From assembly GCA_026393755.1 (NCBI GenBank), contig JAPKZO010000005.1, positions 184,777 to 242,148 of the forward strand: 57,372 nucleotides of DNA, written 5' to 3'. The position numbers were made by a program, and so were the translations under genes. This DNA comes from Acidobacteriota bacterium. GTDB taxonomy: Bacteria; Acidobacteriota; Vicinamibacteria; Vicinamibacterales; JAKQTR01. The notes under the pieces are model-generated. The model saw only the letters and a program-made list of their open reading frames with translations, did no database searches and was not told the origin of the DNA. Shown here in pieces: positions 16,969 through 26,732 of this stretch (position 1 is the stretch's first letter; every line of letters begins with the position of its first letter).

Positions 16969-17802
16969 ATGAATTCGCCGACCGGCCGCAAGAGGGTCCT
17001 CGTCACAGGGGCCGGAAGCGGCATCGGCCGGGCCGTTGCCGTCCGGCTGACTGACGCCGGCTATGACGTGATCGGCACGGTTCGCGATGCAGAACGGGCC
17101 CGCGCCCTGACCGCCGAAGCGGCTGCCGCCGCCCGGCCGATGCGGTTTCTGCCGCTCGATCTGTCGTCAGCATCCTCGATCGCCGAACTGCTGGCGGAGA
17201 TCGAGGCAACAGGCGGGCTTGACATCGTCGTGAACAACGCAGGAAACGGGGTGTTCGGGGCCATCGAGGAGATTGATGCGACGCTGGTCGCCCGGCAGTT
17301 TGCGGTGAATGTCTTCGGACCGCTGGAGCTCACGCGGCGCCTCCTCCCCGGTCTGAGAGCGCGCAAGGGGCAGGTGATCTGGATCGGGTCGCTCGCCGGC
17401 CGAATCAGCCTGCCGTTTCAGGCCCACTACTCGGCCACCAAGTCTGCCATCTCCTCGCTGAGCGATGCCCTGCGCATGGAACTGCGCCCCCACGGCGTTC
17501 GCGTCACCTGCGTCGAGCCAGGCGACTTCGCCACCGGATTCACCGGCGCACGACAGGTGGTCGCCGTCGCCTCGTCTCCCTACGCGCCACAGCATGAACG
17601 GTGCCTGGCGGCGGTGGAAACCCAGGAACGGGAAGCGCCGTCCCCCGAGAGCGTCGCCAGCCTGGTGGAACGATTGTGCCGTATGCCCAACCCGCCAGCC
17701 ACTGTCCCGGTCGGCAAGAATGCGCGGACGCTCTGCCTCCTGCTCCGGCTGCTGCCAGACCGGCTCAGGGAGTTCATCGTGCGAAAGACGTACGCTCAGT
17801 GA
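16969..17802 (+). CDS. Short-chain dehydrogenase/reductase
   Basis: A 277-residue classical SDR. The Rossmann motif is TGAGSGIGRA, the structural motif VNNAGNGVFG, and the catalytic triad S141 (WIGSLAG), Y154 and K158 (HYSATKSA). The C-terminus has a hydrophobic LCLLLRLLPDRLREFI segment that could associate with membrane. It is transcribed away from the serine palmitoyltransferase-like gene with a 144-bp shared upstream region, so reduction of 3-ketosphinganine is an attractive but unproved role. The ATG at 16969 is preferred over a GTG at 16924. Confidence 0.87.
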   Translation: MNSPTGRKRVLVTGAGSGIGRAVAVRLTDAGYDVIGTVRDAERARALTAEAAAAARPMRFLPLDLSSASSIAELLAEIEATGGLDIVVNNAGNGVFGAIEEIDATLVARQFAVNVFGPLELTRRLLPGLRARKGQVIWIGSLAGRISLPFQAHYSATKSAISSLSDALRMELRPHGVRVTCVEPGDFATGFTGARQVVAVASSPYAPQHERCLAAVETQEREAPSPESVASLVERLCRMPNPPATVPVGKNARTLCLLLRLLPDRLREFIVRKTYAQ

Positions 17803-17803
17803 A

Positions 17804-20548
17804 TCAGCAGCCGTCGAGCGTTGCCCGTACCTTACGCGTGAGCGCGACGAGAGTATAGGGTTTCGCCAGAAACGCGGTGTTCCGATCGAGCACGCCCTGC
17901 CTCACGATCCCGTCTTCAGTGTAGCCGGACGCAAACAGGATCTTCGGTACCGGCGCACCCCTGGCCAGCAGCCGCTCCGCCAGCTCCTGGCCGCCCATGA
18001 TCGGCATGACGACGTCGGTCAGCACGAGATCGAATGGGTCGGTCGCCCGATTGACTAACTCGAGAGCCTCCCGGCCGTCAGACGCCTCGGTGACGTCGTA
18101 GCCGCGCTGACGCAGCACCCTGGCTGCCACCCGGCGCACGCTGTCTTCGTCCTCCACCAGGAGGACTCGTTCGCTGCCGTCCAGACGTTCAATCGTCTCC
18201 GAAGGCGAGATCGTCTCGGGCGCCGCGTCGACCCGAGGCAGGTAGATCCTGAAGGTCGTGCCCCGCCCGAGATGGCTGGACACCCAGATCCAGCCGCCCG
18301 CCTGTTTCACAATGCCATAGCAGGTCGCCAGTCCCAGCCCGGTGCCCCTGCCCATCTCCTTGGTCGTAAAGAACGGCTCGAAGATGTGTTCCTGGACGTC
18401 GACCGACATGCCCTGGCCGGTATCGTCCACCGTCAATAGGACGTACTGACCGGGCGGCATATCGGCGTCCTCGTTTGCCGCGCCGATGTCGAGCGACGCG
18501 TTGGCGGTCTCAATGGTGAGCGTGCCGCCACGCGGCATGGCATCCCGTGCGTTGACGGCCAGGTTGACGATCACCTGTTCGATCTGGCCGATGTCGGCCA
18601 GCACGGTCCAGATCTGGCCCCCAAGCCGGGTGACCAGCTGGATATCCTCGCCAATCAGCCGCCGCAGCATCTTGTCCATCCCGAACGTCACGGCGTTCAG
18701 GTCAAGCAGGCGAGGCTCGGTGACCTGACGCCGAGCAAAGGCCAGCAGCTGTCTGGTCAGCGAAGCGGCCTTGGCGCCCGCTTCTTCGACCTCCTCCAGA
18801 TCGGCGCGGGCCGGATCGTGGCTCGACAGGCTTTCCTTGGCCTGAGCGGCAAATCCCAGCATGACGGTCAGGAGATTGTTGAAGTCGTGGGCGACGCCCC
18901 CGGCCAGCCGGCCGATGCTCTCCATCTTCTGTGCGTGGCGAACCTGCTCCTCGAGGTGGATGCGATCGGTAATGTCGCGGAAGAACACCGCCAAGTGCCT
19001 GGGCGCCGTCTGAATGGCGTGAACTTCAAAGGCGCCGCGGATGCCGCCAGCGTCGTAGTCAAGCCGATCCAGGTCGAAGGGCACGCCATCGGCTGCCGTG
19101 CGCCGAAAGATCGCGGGCACGTCAGTTGACGCCAGCCCCGGGAAAGCCTCCTTGACGTCCCGTCCGGCCAGCAGGCTGTGGTCGGCATGGAGGATCTGAT
19201 CGGCCGACCGGTTGGCGCCGGTGAACACCAGAGCGCCGTCCGGCCGCAACTCGTAGTAGTGGGCGCCAAATGGCGCCGCGTCGAGGATGCCCTGCAACTG
19301 GTGACGCCGGTCGGCGATCGCCCGTTCCGCCTGACGGCGCATGACGGCCATGCCCACCTGAGTCGACACGAACTGGAGGATGCCGAGGTCCGCCTCGCTA
19401 TGCCTCGGGCTCGAGCCGTAGCTCTGCACGACGAGCACGCCGATGACCTTGCCGTCGGCGACGAGGGGTACGCCGAGCCAGTCGGCCGAACGCGGGCCAA
19501 GCAGGACCACCTCGCCGCGGGCCGCGAGTTCCTGAAATGTCTCATCCGTCAGCAGCAGAGGCTGCCCGCTGCGCAGGACGTACTCGGTGCAGCCCCGGCC
19601 TGGCTTTTTCGGCAGGGGCACTTCGGCGTCTTCCTCGTCGACGTAGTACGGAAAGTTGATCGTGTCGCTGATCGCATCGTAGAGGGCGAGATAGAAATTC
19701 CGGGCCGGCATCAACTCGCCGACCACGCTGTGTATCTGGTAGAACATGTCCTCGATCGTCGGAGCGGTCAGTGCGATCTCCGCGATTCGCTGCGCCGCCA
19801 CCCTGATCATCTCGCCCCGGCGGCGTTCGGCCACGTCCTGCGCAATCGCGACGAAGACCGCCGGTTCCTCCATCTTCCAGAGCTGCAGCGTGATATCGAC
19901 CGGATACGTCGTGCCGTTGTTCCTCACATGGGTCGCGGAGAACAGGATGCCGGGCTGTTCGTCGCGCTCGAGCGGCCGCGCCAGTCTGCGGAATCCGGCT
20001 TCGTCGTAACCCTCGAGCAGGTCGAGGACCGACAGGCTCTCGACCTGCCCCGCCTCATAGCCGAGCTTCGACAGGGCGCCCTGATTCATCTGGAGCAGGC
20101 CGAGCGTCCGCGAGTCGAACACGTAGATGTCGTTGAACGAGTGTTCGAAGATGCGCCCGAACCGTTCGGCGAGTTGGGCCGTTTGCAGCTGCGCATCGCT
20201 GGCGCGCCCGCGCAGCCCCTCGGTCATCTGGTTGAACTGGGAGGTCAGCCGGCCAAGCTCATCCTCGCGCTGGACCGGTAGAGACGTCTCCAAATCCCCG
20301 CGCGCCACACGCGCCAGGCCCTCGTCGAGTGCGGCGAATGGTGTGTACAGGCGGCGGTGGATGACCAGCGTCATCCCGATCAGCAGGACCAGGCCGACCA
20401 GCGCCCACACGCCGACCGCCGCCGCGGCCGACTCCCCGAGGTTCAGAACGGCCCACATCCCTATCACGCCGACGTACACCGTCACGGCCGCGGCAGTCGC
20501 CAGCAGCGTCGCGCGAATCGAGAGCGTGGTACGGTGTCGAGTCGTCAC
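17804..20548 (-). CDS. Membrane hybrid histidine kinase (HAMP-PAS-GAF-PAS-HK-REC)
   Basis: A 914-residue hybrid sensor kinase. Order: two N-terminal membrane helices (about 14-60), HAMP (about 60-112; [18 protein letters not shown]), PAS (about 130-245), GAF (about 260-425), PAS (about 430-545), HisKA with H554 in [12 protein letters not shown], HATPase (about 660-785; [25 protein letters not shown]) and a C-terminal receiver with D845 in [12 protein letters not shown]. The GTG start at 20548 follows AGGA and precedes the first helix; the frame stays open far upstream on the opposite strand of the next gene, which is not coding. No separate output regulator is adjacent. Confidence 0.9.
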   Translation of the reverse strand: MTTRHRTTLSIRATLLATAAAVTVYVGVIGMWAVLNLGESAAAAVGVWALVGLVLLIGMTLVIHRRLYTPFAALDEGLARVARGDLETSLPVQREDELGRLTSQFNQMTEGLRGRASDAQLQTAQLAERFGRIFEHSFNDIYVFDSRTLGLLQMNQGALSKLGYEAGQVESLSVLDLLEGYDEAGFRRLARPLERDEQPGILFSATHVRNNGTTYPVDITLQLWKMEEPAVFVAIAQDVAERRRGEMIRVAAQRIAEIALTAPTIEDMFYQIHSVVGELMPARNFYLALYDAISDTINFPYYVDEEDAEVPLPKKPGRGCTEYVLRSGQPLLLTDETFQELAARGEVVLLGPRSADWLGVPLVADGKVIGVLVVQSYGSSPRHSEADLGILQFVSTQVGMAVMRRQAERAIADRRHQLQGILDAAPFGAHYYELRPDGALVFTGANRSADQILHADHSLLAGRDVKEAFPGLASTDVPAIFRRTAADGVPFDLDRLDYDAGGIRGAFEVHAIQTAPRHLAVFFRDITDRIHLEEQVRHAQKMESIGRLAGGVAHDFNNLLTVMLGFAAQAKESLSSHDPARADLEEVEEAGAKAASLTRQLLAFARRQVTEPRLLDLNAVTFGMDKMLRRLIGEDIQLVTRLGGQIWTVLADIGQIEQVIVNLAVNARDAMPRGGTLTIETANASLDIGAANEDADMPPGQYVLLTVDDTGQGMSVDVQEHIFEPFFTTKEMGRGTGLGLATCYGIVKQAGGWIWVSSHLGRGTTFRIYLPRVDAAPETISPSETIERLDGSERVLLVEDEDSVRRVAARVLRQRGYDVTEASDGREALELVNRATDPFDLVLTDVVMPIMGGQELAERLLARGAPVPKILFASGYTEDGIVRQGVLDRNTAFLAKPYTLVALTRKVRATLDGC

Positions 20549-20797
20549 GTTGATGTCCTGTTGACTGGCTGCAGGCGCGGCTCCCCGAGGCGTGAACGGG
20601 TCCTGAGTAGATGCCGAACGATCATACCCCGCCGGCGTGAGAGAATGTCGGAAACTCGGCCGATCGTCGGCTCCTGTGCGGAGTGATAACTGTCTTGCAC
20701 TGTGGGGCATGCACGGGAATCGCCCTTCGTGGCATAGTGCTCTGAGCATGACGAGCAGGCGCGCCATGTCCTCGACGGGTTCGGGTGTCGGTCCAGG

Positions 20798-23329
20798 GTG
20801 CCGGGACCGATGGCGGCGCCGGTAATGAGGGAGCACGCATTGCGCCGGTTCCTGAACAAGGCCTACGTCGCTGACCACGCCGCCGCAGTCTACGCAGCCG
20901 CGTATTTCGTCTGGATGCTGCTGCGCACGCCCGGCACGGCCGCGACCGAAATCATCAGCGTCTTTGCCTTCGTGCCGCTCGGTCTGGCGATTGGCTGGGC
21001 CTGCTGGCGAGTGGGCCGCGTTCCTGCTCTCGATCGCCGGACTCGGCTGGCTTGGTACCTCCTCTCGCTGTCCGCTCTCTCGCTCTGGACAACGGGCAAT
21101 CTCTGGTCCCTCTACCTGCTGGTGGTGAACCCGCAGCATTCGCCGGCGTGGCTCGACATCATCGAGCCGCTGAACTCGCTGCTGGCGATTGCCGCCTATC
21201 TGCTGTTTCCGACGAGGACCTCCAAACCCGGGAGCCGGCAGCGCGCGCGGCTCGATGTCGCACTGATTGTCGTGGCCGGTTTCGTCCTCGCGTTCCACTT
21301 TGGCGTGCGAACCATGTTCAGCCAGGCCGCCCCGGTCTGGGGTTACACGGTCGCCCTGATGGTGGTCGATTGGGTGATGTTCGTGTCGGCCGCCGTTGGC
21401 GTCATCCAGAAGCGCGACGCGACGATTCGGATCGTCCTGGCCATATTGCTGGCGGCACACACGTCGAGCCTGATCGGAAACTACTGGCTGAGCGACATGG
21501 CGCGGTACCGCGTCGGGGATGCGGTTGACGCGCTGTGGTTCCTCGCGTGGGTCCTGAAATGGGCAGCCGCGCGCGTGGCCTGGCATCGCCATCGGCTCGG
21601 GCTGGTGCGGGAGGACGACCAGGCAGACGAACCCGGGCTTGGATTCCGCGCCAGCGTCTTCGCCAATGTCATGGTGGGTGGCGTGTTCGGCCTGCTGGTC
21701 ATCCAGTTGCTCGGAGGCGATCGGAAGTTCCTCGAGCTGATGGGGATCTCGACGCTGGCGATGGTGGTTCTTCTGTCTCTCCGGCAGGTGGCGGCTCTGG
21801 CCGAGAACCGGCGTCTGTTCGCGGCCCAACTCGCGCAGGAAGCGCGGTTCCGGTCGCTCGTTCACAACGCCTCGGATCTCGTGCTGGTCGTGGACGGTTC
21901 GGGCGTCATCTCGTACGTCAGCCCGTCCGGCGTGCGGATGTTCGGCGATCACCCCGCGCTCAGGATCGGCGCGCGGATTACCGACCTGTTTCCGCTGGAG
22001 GACGCGGCGCCGCTGGCCACGACGCCGGGCGGCATTCCCGCCGGGACCCTTCACGTGCTGACCCGGGTGGAGACGGCCTCGGGAGAGTGGCGCGACGTGG
22101 AAGTCATCTCGACCGACCAGCGCGAAGATCCGGCAGTGGCCGGAATGGTGTTCACGTGCCGCGACATCACCGAACGCCGGGCGCTCGAACGAAAACTGAT
22201 GCACGCGCAGAAGCTCGATGCGGTCGGGCGGCTGGCAGGCGGTCTCGCGCACGATCTGAACAACGTGCTGGCCGCCATCAGAGGCTACGCCGAATTGCTG
22301 GCCGATGAACTGCCGGCCGGCACCAGTGCCGCCGCAGATCTGCGCAATATCCAGGAAGCCTCCGACAAGGCCTCCGGAATCACCAAGAAGTTGCTCGGCC
22401 TCAGCCGCAACCAGAGCGTGCAGCGAGGCACGCTCAATCTCAATGATGTTGTGCGCGGGCTGCAGCCCATCCTCCGCCAGTTGCTGACTGACCGCATCGA
22501 GGTCCGCCTGGAACTCGATCCGGACGCCGGGCTCGTCAAGGCAGACCTGGGCCAGATGGAGCAGGTACTGGTCAACCTCGCCACCAATGCGCGAGATGCG
22601 ATGCCCGCTGGCGGACTCCTGCGCGTGCGGACGGCAAACGTCTCGATCGGAGACGACAGGGGCAAGACGTGCACGATCCCGCCCGGTGATTACGTGACCC
22701 TCGCCGTCACGGACGAGGGCGTCGGCATGTCGGCCGACGTTCAGGCACGAGTGTTTGAGCCGTTCTTCACGACCAGACCCGAGGAGCGAGGAATGGGACT
22801 GGGGCTGCCGATGGTCCGAGAGATCGTGGAGGAAACCGGCGGCTGCGTCACCGTCGAGAGTAAACCCGGACGCGGCAGCACGTTCACGGTGCTGTTGCCG
22901 CGGCTGGGGGACGCAACCAAGTCGTCTTCCAAGGTCCCGGCCGTCGAGGGCCAGACGACTCAGACCGGATTTGTGCTCCTGGTCGACGATGAAGAGTCCG
23001 TCCGGACGGTCGCGAGGAGGATTCTCCAGCGGCGCGGATATCGTGTCGTCGAAGCGCCGGGCGGCGTCGAGGCGCTCGCGATTGCCGAAGACATGTCCGT
23101 GCCCATCGATGTGCTGTTGACCGACATGGTGATGCCCGGAATGCACGGCCGGGACTTGATTGAACGCTTCAAAGCGATCCGTCCCGACGTGCCAGTGGTG
23201 TGTGTGTCCGGTTTTGCTGATGACAATGACGCTGCCGCCGACCTGGGTTCGTCTGTCATCGCGCTGGTGACCAAGCCGTTCTCGTCGGACACGCTGATGC
23301 GTGCCCTCTCGAAGATCGGGTCACGGTAA
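20798..23329 (+). CDS. Polytopic hybrid histidine kinase (membrane sensor-PAS-HK-REC)
   Basis: A roughly 840-residue hybrid kinase. The N-terminal third has about nine or ten hydrophobic helices (for example ISVFAFVPLGLAIGWACW and IVLAILLAAHTSSLIGN), so it may sense a membrane-soluble signal. A PAS domain follows (about 345-465), then HisKA (GGLAHDLNNVLAAIRGY, histidine at about 485), HATPase (NARDAMPAGG, GMGLGLPMVREIV) and receiver (LLTDMVMPGMHG, aspartate at about 776). The start is uncertain among GTG 20798, ATG 20810 and ATG 20825; none has a strong ribosome site. It is divergent from the other hybrid kinase, with 249 bp between them and no motif recognised there. Confidence 0.88.
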   Translation: MPGPMAAPVMREHALRRFLNKAYVADHAAAVYAAAYFVWMLLRTPGTAATEIISVFAFVPLGLAIGWACWRVGRVPALDRRTRLAWYLLSLSALSLWTTGNLWSLYLLVVNPQHSPAWLDIIEPLNSLLAIAAYLLFPTRTSKPGSRQRARLDVALIVVAGFVLAFHFGVRTMFSQAAPVWGYTVALMVVDWVMFVSAAVGVIQKRDATIRIVLAILLAAHTSSLIGNYWLSDMARYRVGDAVDALWFLAWVLKWAAARVAWHRHRLGLVREDDQADEPGLGFRASVFANVMVGGVFGLLVIQLLGGDRKFLELMGISTLAMVVLLSLRQVAALAENRRLFAAQLAQEARFRSLVHNASDLVLVVDGSGVISYVSPSGVRMFGDHPALRIGARITDLFPLEDAAPLATTPGGIPAGTLHVLTRVETASGEWRDVEVISTDQREDPAVAGMVFTCRDITERRALERKLMHAQKLDAVGRLAGGLAHDLNNVLAAIRGYAELLADELPAGTSAAADLRNIQEASDKASGITKKLLGLSRNQSVQRGTLNLNDVVRGLQPILRQLLTDRIEVRLELDPDAGLVKADLGQMEQVLVNLATNARDAMPAGGLLRVRTANVSIGDDRGKTCTIPPGDYVTLAVTDEGVGMSADVQARVFEPFFTTRPEERGMGLGLPMVREIVEETGGCVTVESKPGRGSTFTVLLPRLGDATKSSSKVPAVEGQTTQTGFVLLVDDEESVRTVARRILQRRGYRVVEAPGGVEALAIAEDMSVPIDVLLTDMVMPGMHGRDLIERFKAIRPDVPVVCVSGFADDNDAAADLGSSVIALVTKPFSSDTLMRALSKIGSR

Positions 23330-23387
23330 GAAATACACTGCCGACGCCTGGCCCGGGGCGCCGGCCCTCCCGCGCCGCCGGGGCGAC

Positions 23388-24905
23388 TCAGGTGCGCGCG
23401 AAGTCGATGAAGCCACGCTCGACGTCGGTGCGGAGGAGCTTGACGCGAACCTTGTCGCCGACATCGAGACCCTGGAAACCGTGCTCCAGTCTGCCTTCCA
23501 CCGGGGGCTGGAAGATCCGCACCCACGTCCCCTTCGGCGAAGCGCCGGTAACGATGGCGTCGAATGACTGGCCGATCCTGCCCGAGAGCAGCAGCGCAGC
23601 CGCCGACTTCCGCACGAGCCGTTCGACCTTCGTCGCGTCATCCTCCCGCGCCGTGCAGTGTTTTGCCACGTCCACAAGCTCCGGGACGCTGTACGGCAGC
23701 GGCGCTCCCGTGATTGCCGCCTTCAGGAGCCGCTGCGTTACCAGGTCGGGGAACCGCCGGTTCGGCGCCGTGGAGTGCGTGTAGTCCTTCACCGCCAGGC
23801 CGAAATGTCCGGGCGGTTCGGCGCCGGGGAGATCGACCGCGTACTCTCCCCTGCCGATCAGTTTGACCACTGCGAGCGAGAGGTCCGGAAACTTCTCCGG
23901 CTCGGCCTTGCGTCGCCGGGCCAGGAACGACTCGAGAGCCACCGCGTCGGGCTCGTCCGGAAGCCGGTCTCCGAGGCCGGACGCGAGCTGCACGATACGG
24001 TCCCAGCGCTCCGGCGACCTCAGGACCCTGCGAAGCGACGGGAACCCCTTCGATTCAAGGTAGGTCGCGGTCGCGCCATTGGCCGCGATCATGAAGTCCT
24101 CGATCAACTGTTGTGCCCGGTTCTTCTGATCCAGGTCGAGATCCGAGAGCGCATCTCCATCGAAGACCGCCTTTGTTTCTGTCGTCGCGAGGCTGAGCGC
24201 GCCGTGGCGGTGCCGCAACTCGACCAGCCGCTGCGCGACGCGGTCCTGGAGGCGCAGATTCTCGTCGAGACCCGGCGTCGCCCGGATGGGATCGGGAGCC
24301 GCGCCTTCGCCTTCCAGCCACGCCGCGACGCTCCGGTAAGCCAGCTGCCCGCGGTTCCTGACGCGCGCCCGATAGAGGTCTGAAGCCGCGAGCGAACCGT
24401 CTTCCTCGAACACCATGTCAGCCACGACGGCTGTCCGGTCCTGATCTTCGTTGAGCGACGTCAGATCGGTGGACAACGCCTCGGGCAGCATCGGAAAGAT
24501 CGCGGCGGGAGTATAGACGGAGGTCGTGTTGCGCGACGCATGGCCATCGATCGCCGAGCCCTTCCGCACGAGCGCGTCCACGTCCGCGACCGCCACGAGG
24601 ATTCTGACCCGGCCGCCGGCGAGGGGCTCGGCCACGGTGAGCTGATCCAGGTCGCGGGAGTCGTCGTTATCGATGGAGGCCCACAGCCGATCGCGCATGT
24701 CTCGTATGCCGTCGGCCGCATCGGCAGGCCCGCTGATGGCCGCCAGCTCCCGCTGCGCCGCGGGCGGGAAATCCGGCTCCAGGCCGCGCTCGATCATGGC
24801 CCGGCGCGCGATGGCGGCGAGCATAGCTCGATCGTTCTGTCTGGCATGGAACGCATGACCGTTGGCGTCTCGCGCGGCGGCTGATTCGTGACCAGTTGTG
24901 TTCAT
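23388..24905 (-). CDS. RNB-domain exoribonuclease (RNase II/R family)
   Basis: A 505-residue protein dominated by an RNB catalytic domain. After a short N-terminal region the catalytic start appears as RDLDQLTVAEPLAGG, with acidic metal ligands in DLDQ, then VAVADVDALV, TSVYTPAAIFPMLPEALST and LNEDQDRTAVVADM, matching RNase II/R signatures. YTHSTAPNRRFPDLVTQR is the conserved catalytic-loop motif. The C-terminus (SPKGTWVRIFQPPVEG, GDKVRVKLLR) is S1-like. It degrades RNA 3'-5'. It is shorter than E. coli RNase R and lacks N-terminal cold-shock domains. Confidence 0.92.
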   Translation of the reverse strand: MNTTGHESAAARDANGHAFHARQNDRAMLAAIARRAMIERGLEPDFPPAAQRELAAISGPADAADGIRDMRDRLWASIDNDDSRDLDQLTVAEPLAGGRVRILVAVADVDALVRKGSAIDGHASRNTTSVYTPAAIFPMLPEALSTDLTSLNEDQDRTAVVADMVFEEDGSLAASDLYRARVRNRGQLAYRSVAAWLEGEGAAPDPIRATPGLDENLRLQDRVAQRLVELRHRHGALSLATTETKAVFDGDALSDLDLDQKNRAQQLIEDFMIAANGATATYLESKGFPSLRRVLRSPERWDRIVQLASGLGDRLPDEPDAVALESFLARRRKAEPEKFPDLSLAVVKLIGRGEYAVDLPGAEPPGHFGLAVKDYTHSTAPNRRFPDLVTQRLLKAAITGAPLPYSVPELVDVAKHCTAREDDATKVERLVRKSAAALLLSGRIGQSFDAIVTGASPKGTWVRIFQPPVEGRLEHGFQGLDVGDKVRVKLLRTDVERGFIDFART

Positions 24906-25092
24906 GGGTGTCTCGTGTGTTCCGTCCATATCCGTCCATACAATAGCCCATTCCTCCATCCGCCGGCAGCCGTGCTATGCTTCGCCCGGCCGACGCGATG
25001 CGGTGTCCCCCGCCGCCGCGAGCGGATTGGACGCTTCTGTCGGGCCGCGAAGCACAGGGGCCAGCCTCGGCCCCGTTTCTGGAGCCGCACGC

Positions 25093-26715
25093 ATGAAATC
25101 ATTCCTCGCAATGGCCATCGGCCTGGCGCTCAGCGTCACGGTCGCCGCGCAGAATGCGCCTGCACAACGCGCACAGGCTGGCACGCCGAGAGTCTCAGCC
25201 GTCCGGGTGCCGATCACGTTTGCCGCGCCGCGCGGATACGCGGCCACGGTGGACTACCTGAAGAAGGTGGCGGCCGCCAACCCGGGACTCACCGAGTTGA
25301 CGGAAATCGGCAAGAGCGCCGCGAACCGCCCCATACACGTCCTGGTCATCTCGAACATGAAGACGGGGGTGCCGATCGACACTCTCGTCCCGCTCCAGCA
25401 TCCGCGGACACCCGTGGTCAATAACGTCGTGCCGATGAAGCGCTACCAGGCGAAACCCGGCCAGTGGATCGACGGAGGCACGCGCGGCGCCGATCCGGCG
25501 GGGGCGGAAGGATGTCTCTACATCATCGACAAGCTCCTGTCCGGATACGGGAGCGATCCGGATGTGACGACGCTCGTCGATGACCATGCGTTATACATCT
25601 GCCCGATTGTGAATCCCGACGCCCCGGACAGTCCGTCGGCGGGCACGGCCGCGGGCAGTTCGGCACTGGCCAATGACAATTTCCCCGAGGGCTGGTGGAC
25701 AGACGACAACACGCCCGGCGGCACCGGCGATTTTCCCTCGTCTCTGCCCGAGGCGCGCGCCGTGCTCGAGTTCTTCACCAATCACACCAACATCCTGCTG
25801 GTGCAGTCGTTCGACGCGACTGGAGGCTTTTCGATCCGGCCGTTTGCCCGGTGGCCTGACGCACGGGTCGACGCGCGGGACACGGCCATTCTCGATGGCG
25901 TCCTCGGCAAGAAGTACCAGGAACTGGCCGGCCAGGCACCCGCATCGCGCGTGTGGCGGAGCGCGTACAACTCCGACCGGCAGGCACCAGCCGGATTCGG
26001 GGTGTTCGTCGACTGGGCCTACGGCCAGTTCGGCGCGTTTGCCATGAGCACCCAGATCTCGAGCGCGGACGCGGGAGCGACGCTGGAGAAGGCATACGAA
26101 CGGGCGTGGCAGTTCGAGCGCTTCAAGGGTTCGCTGCTGCCGCGCGTGCAGTTCAAGAGCGCGACCGCGAACGTGCTCTACACGACGAATCAGGCAACCA
26201 AGGCGACGGTCAGCGAGGCTGCCGACGCGGTGGTGGTGAAGAGAGCCGGACCGGCCGGCCGCTATCGGGTCGTGCAGGTCACGGCGACAGTGGAGAACGT
26301 CGGCCCTCTGCCGACGCAGGTGGCGCGCGGCACCGAATTGCGCGGCAACCGTCAGGACGTGGTGTGGCTGCTGGGCGATGCCGCGAAGGTCACGTTCCTC
26401 GAGGGCTCGCGCTGGATGGCGATCGGCGTGCTCCAGGGGACACTGCCGCTCCCACGCGCAGCAGGTGAAGGGGGGCGCGGCGCCCGCGGTGGCGCAGCCG
26501 GCGCGCGCGGCGGCGGCCGGGGCGGTCGCGGCGAGGCCGGGGCCACCCCGCTGTCCCAGATGCGGGAACAGCGGCCGGCGGCAGCGCCGGTCGGCCAGTC
26601 GGGCAGCAGCAGAACCGTGTCGTGGCTCGTCGCGGTCGATGGCGACGCGCCGCTGAAGCTCGTGCTGACATCCCAGCGGGGCGGCACGATAGTCCAGGAC
26701 GTGGTGGTTCAGTAA
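25093..26715 (+). CDS. M14-fold pseudo-peptidase, secreted
   Basis: A 540-residue exported protein (signal peptide about 1-20) that aligns along its length with the M14 carboxypeptidase encoded 17 bases downstream, but every key catalytic position is replaced. The HxxE zinc motif IHGNE of the neighbour corresponds to TRGAD here (R131, D134), the second zinc His to S239 (LVQSFDATGG) and the catalytic Glu to Q321 (AMSTQISS). A Gly/Arg-rich linker at about 455-490 precedes a small C-terminal beta domain. It is probably a binding or scaffold protein. RNB is divergent upstream. Confidence 0.85.
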   Translation: MKSFLAMAIGLALSVTVAAQNAPAQRAQAGTPRVSAVRVPITFAAPRGYAATVDYLKKVAAANPGLTELTEIGKSAANRPIHVLVISNMKTGVPIDTLVPLQHPRTPVVNNVVPMKRYQAKPGQWIDGGTRGADPAGAEGCLYIIDKLLSGYGSDPDVTTLVDDHALYICPIVNPDAPDSPSAGTAAGSSALANDNFPEGWWTDDNTPGGTGDFPSSLPEARAVLEFFTNHTNILLVQSFDATGGFSIRPFARWPDARVDARDTAILDGVLGKKYQELAGQAPASRVWRSAYNSDRQAPAGFGVFVDWAYGQFGAFAMSTQISSADAGATLEKAYERAWQFERFKGSLLPRVQFKSATANVLYTTNQATKATVSEAADAVVVKRAGPAGRYRVVQVTATVENVGPLPTQVARGTELRGNRQDVVWLLGDAAKVTFLEGSRWMAIGVLQGTLPLPRAAGEGGRGARGGAAGARGGGRGGRGEAGATPLSQMREQRPAAAPVGQSGSSRTVSWLVAVDGDAPLKLVLTSQRGGTIVQDVVVQ

Positions 26716-26732
26716 CACCGAGGAGGACATCC

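Noticed and set aside
17804-23146. A 1780-codon open minus-strand frame
   Set aside because: Only 17804-20548 carries domains. The rest is antisense of the other hybrid kinase and stays open because of high GC.
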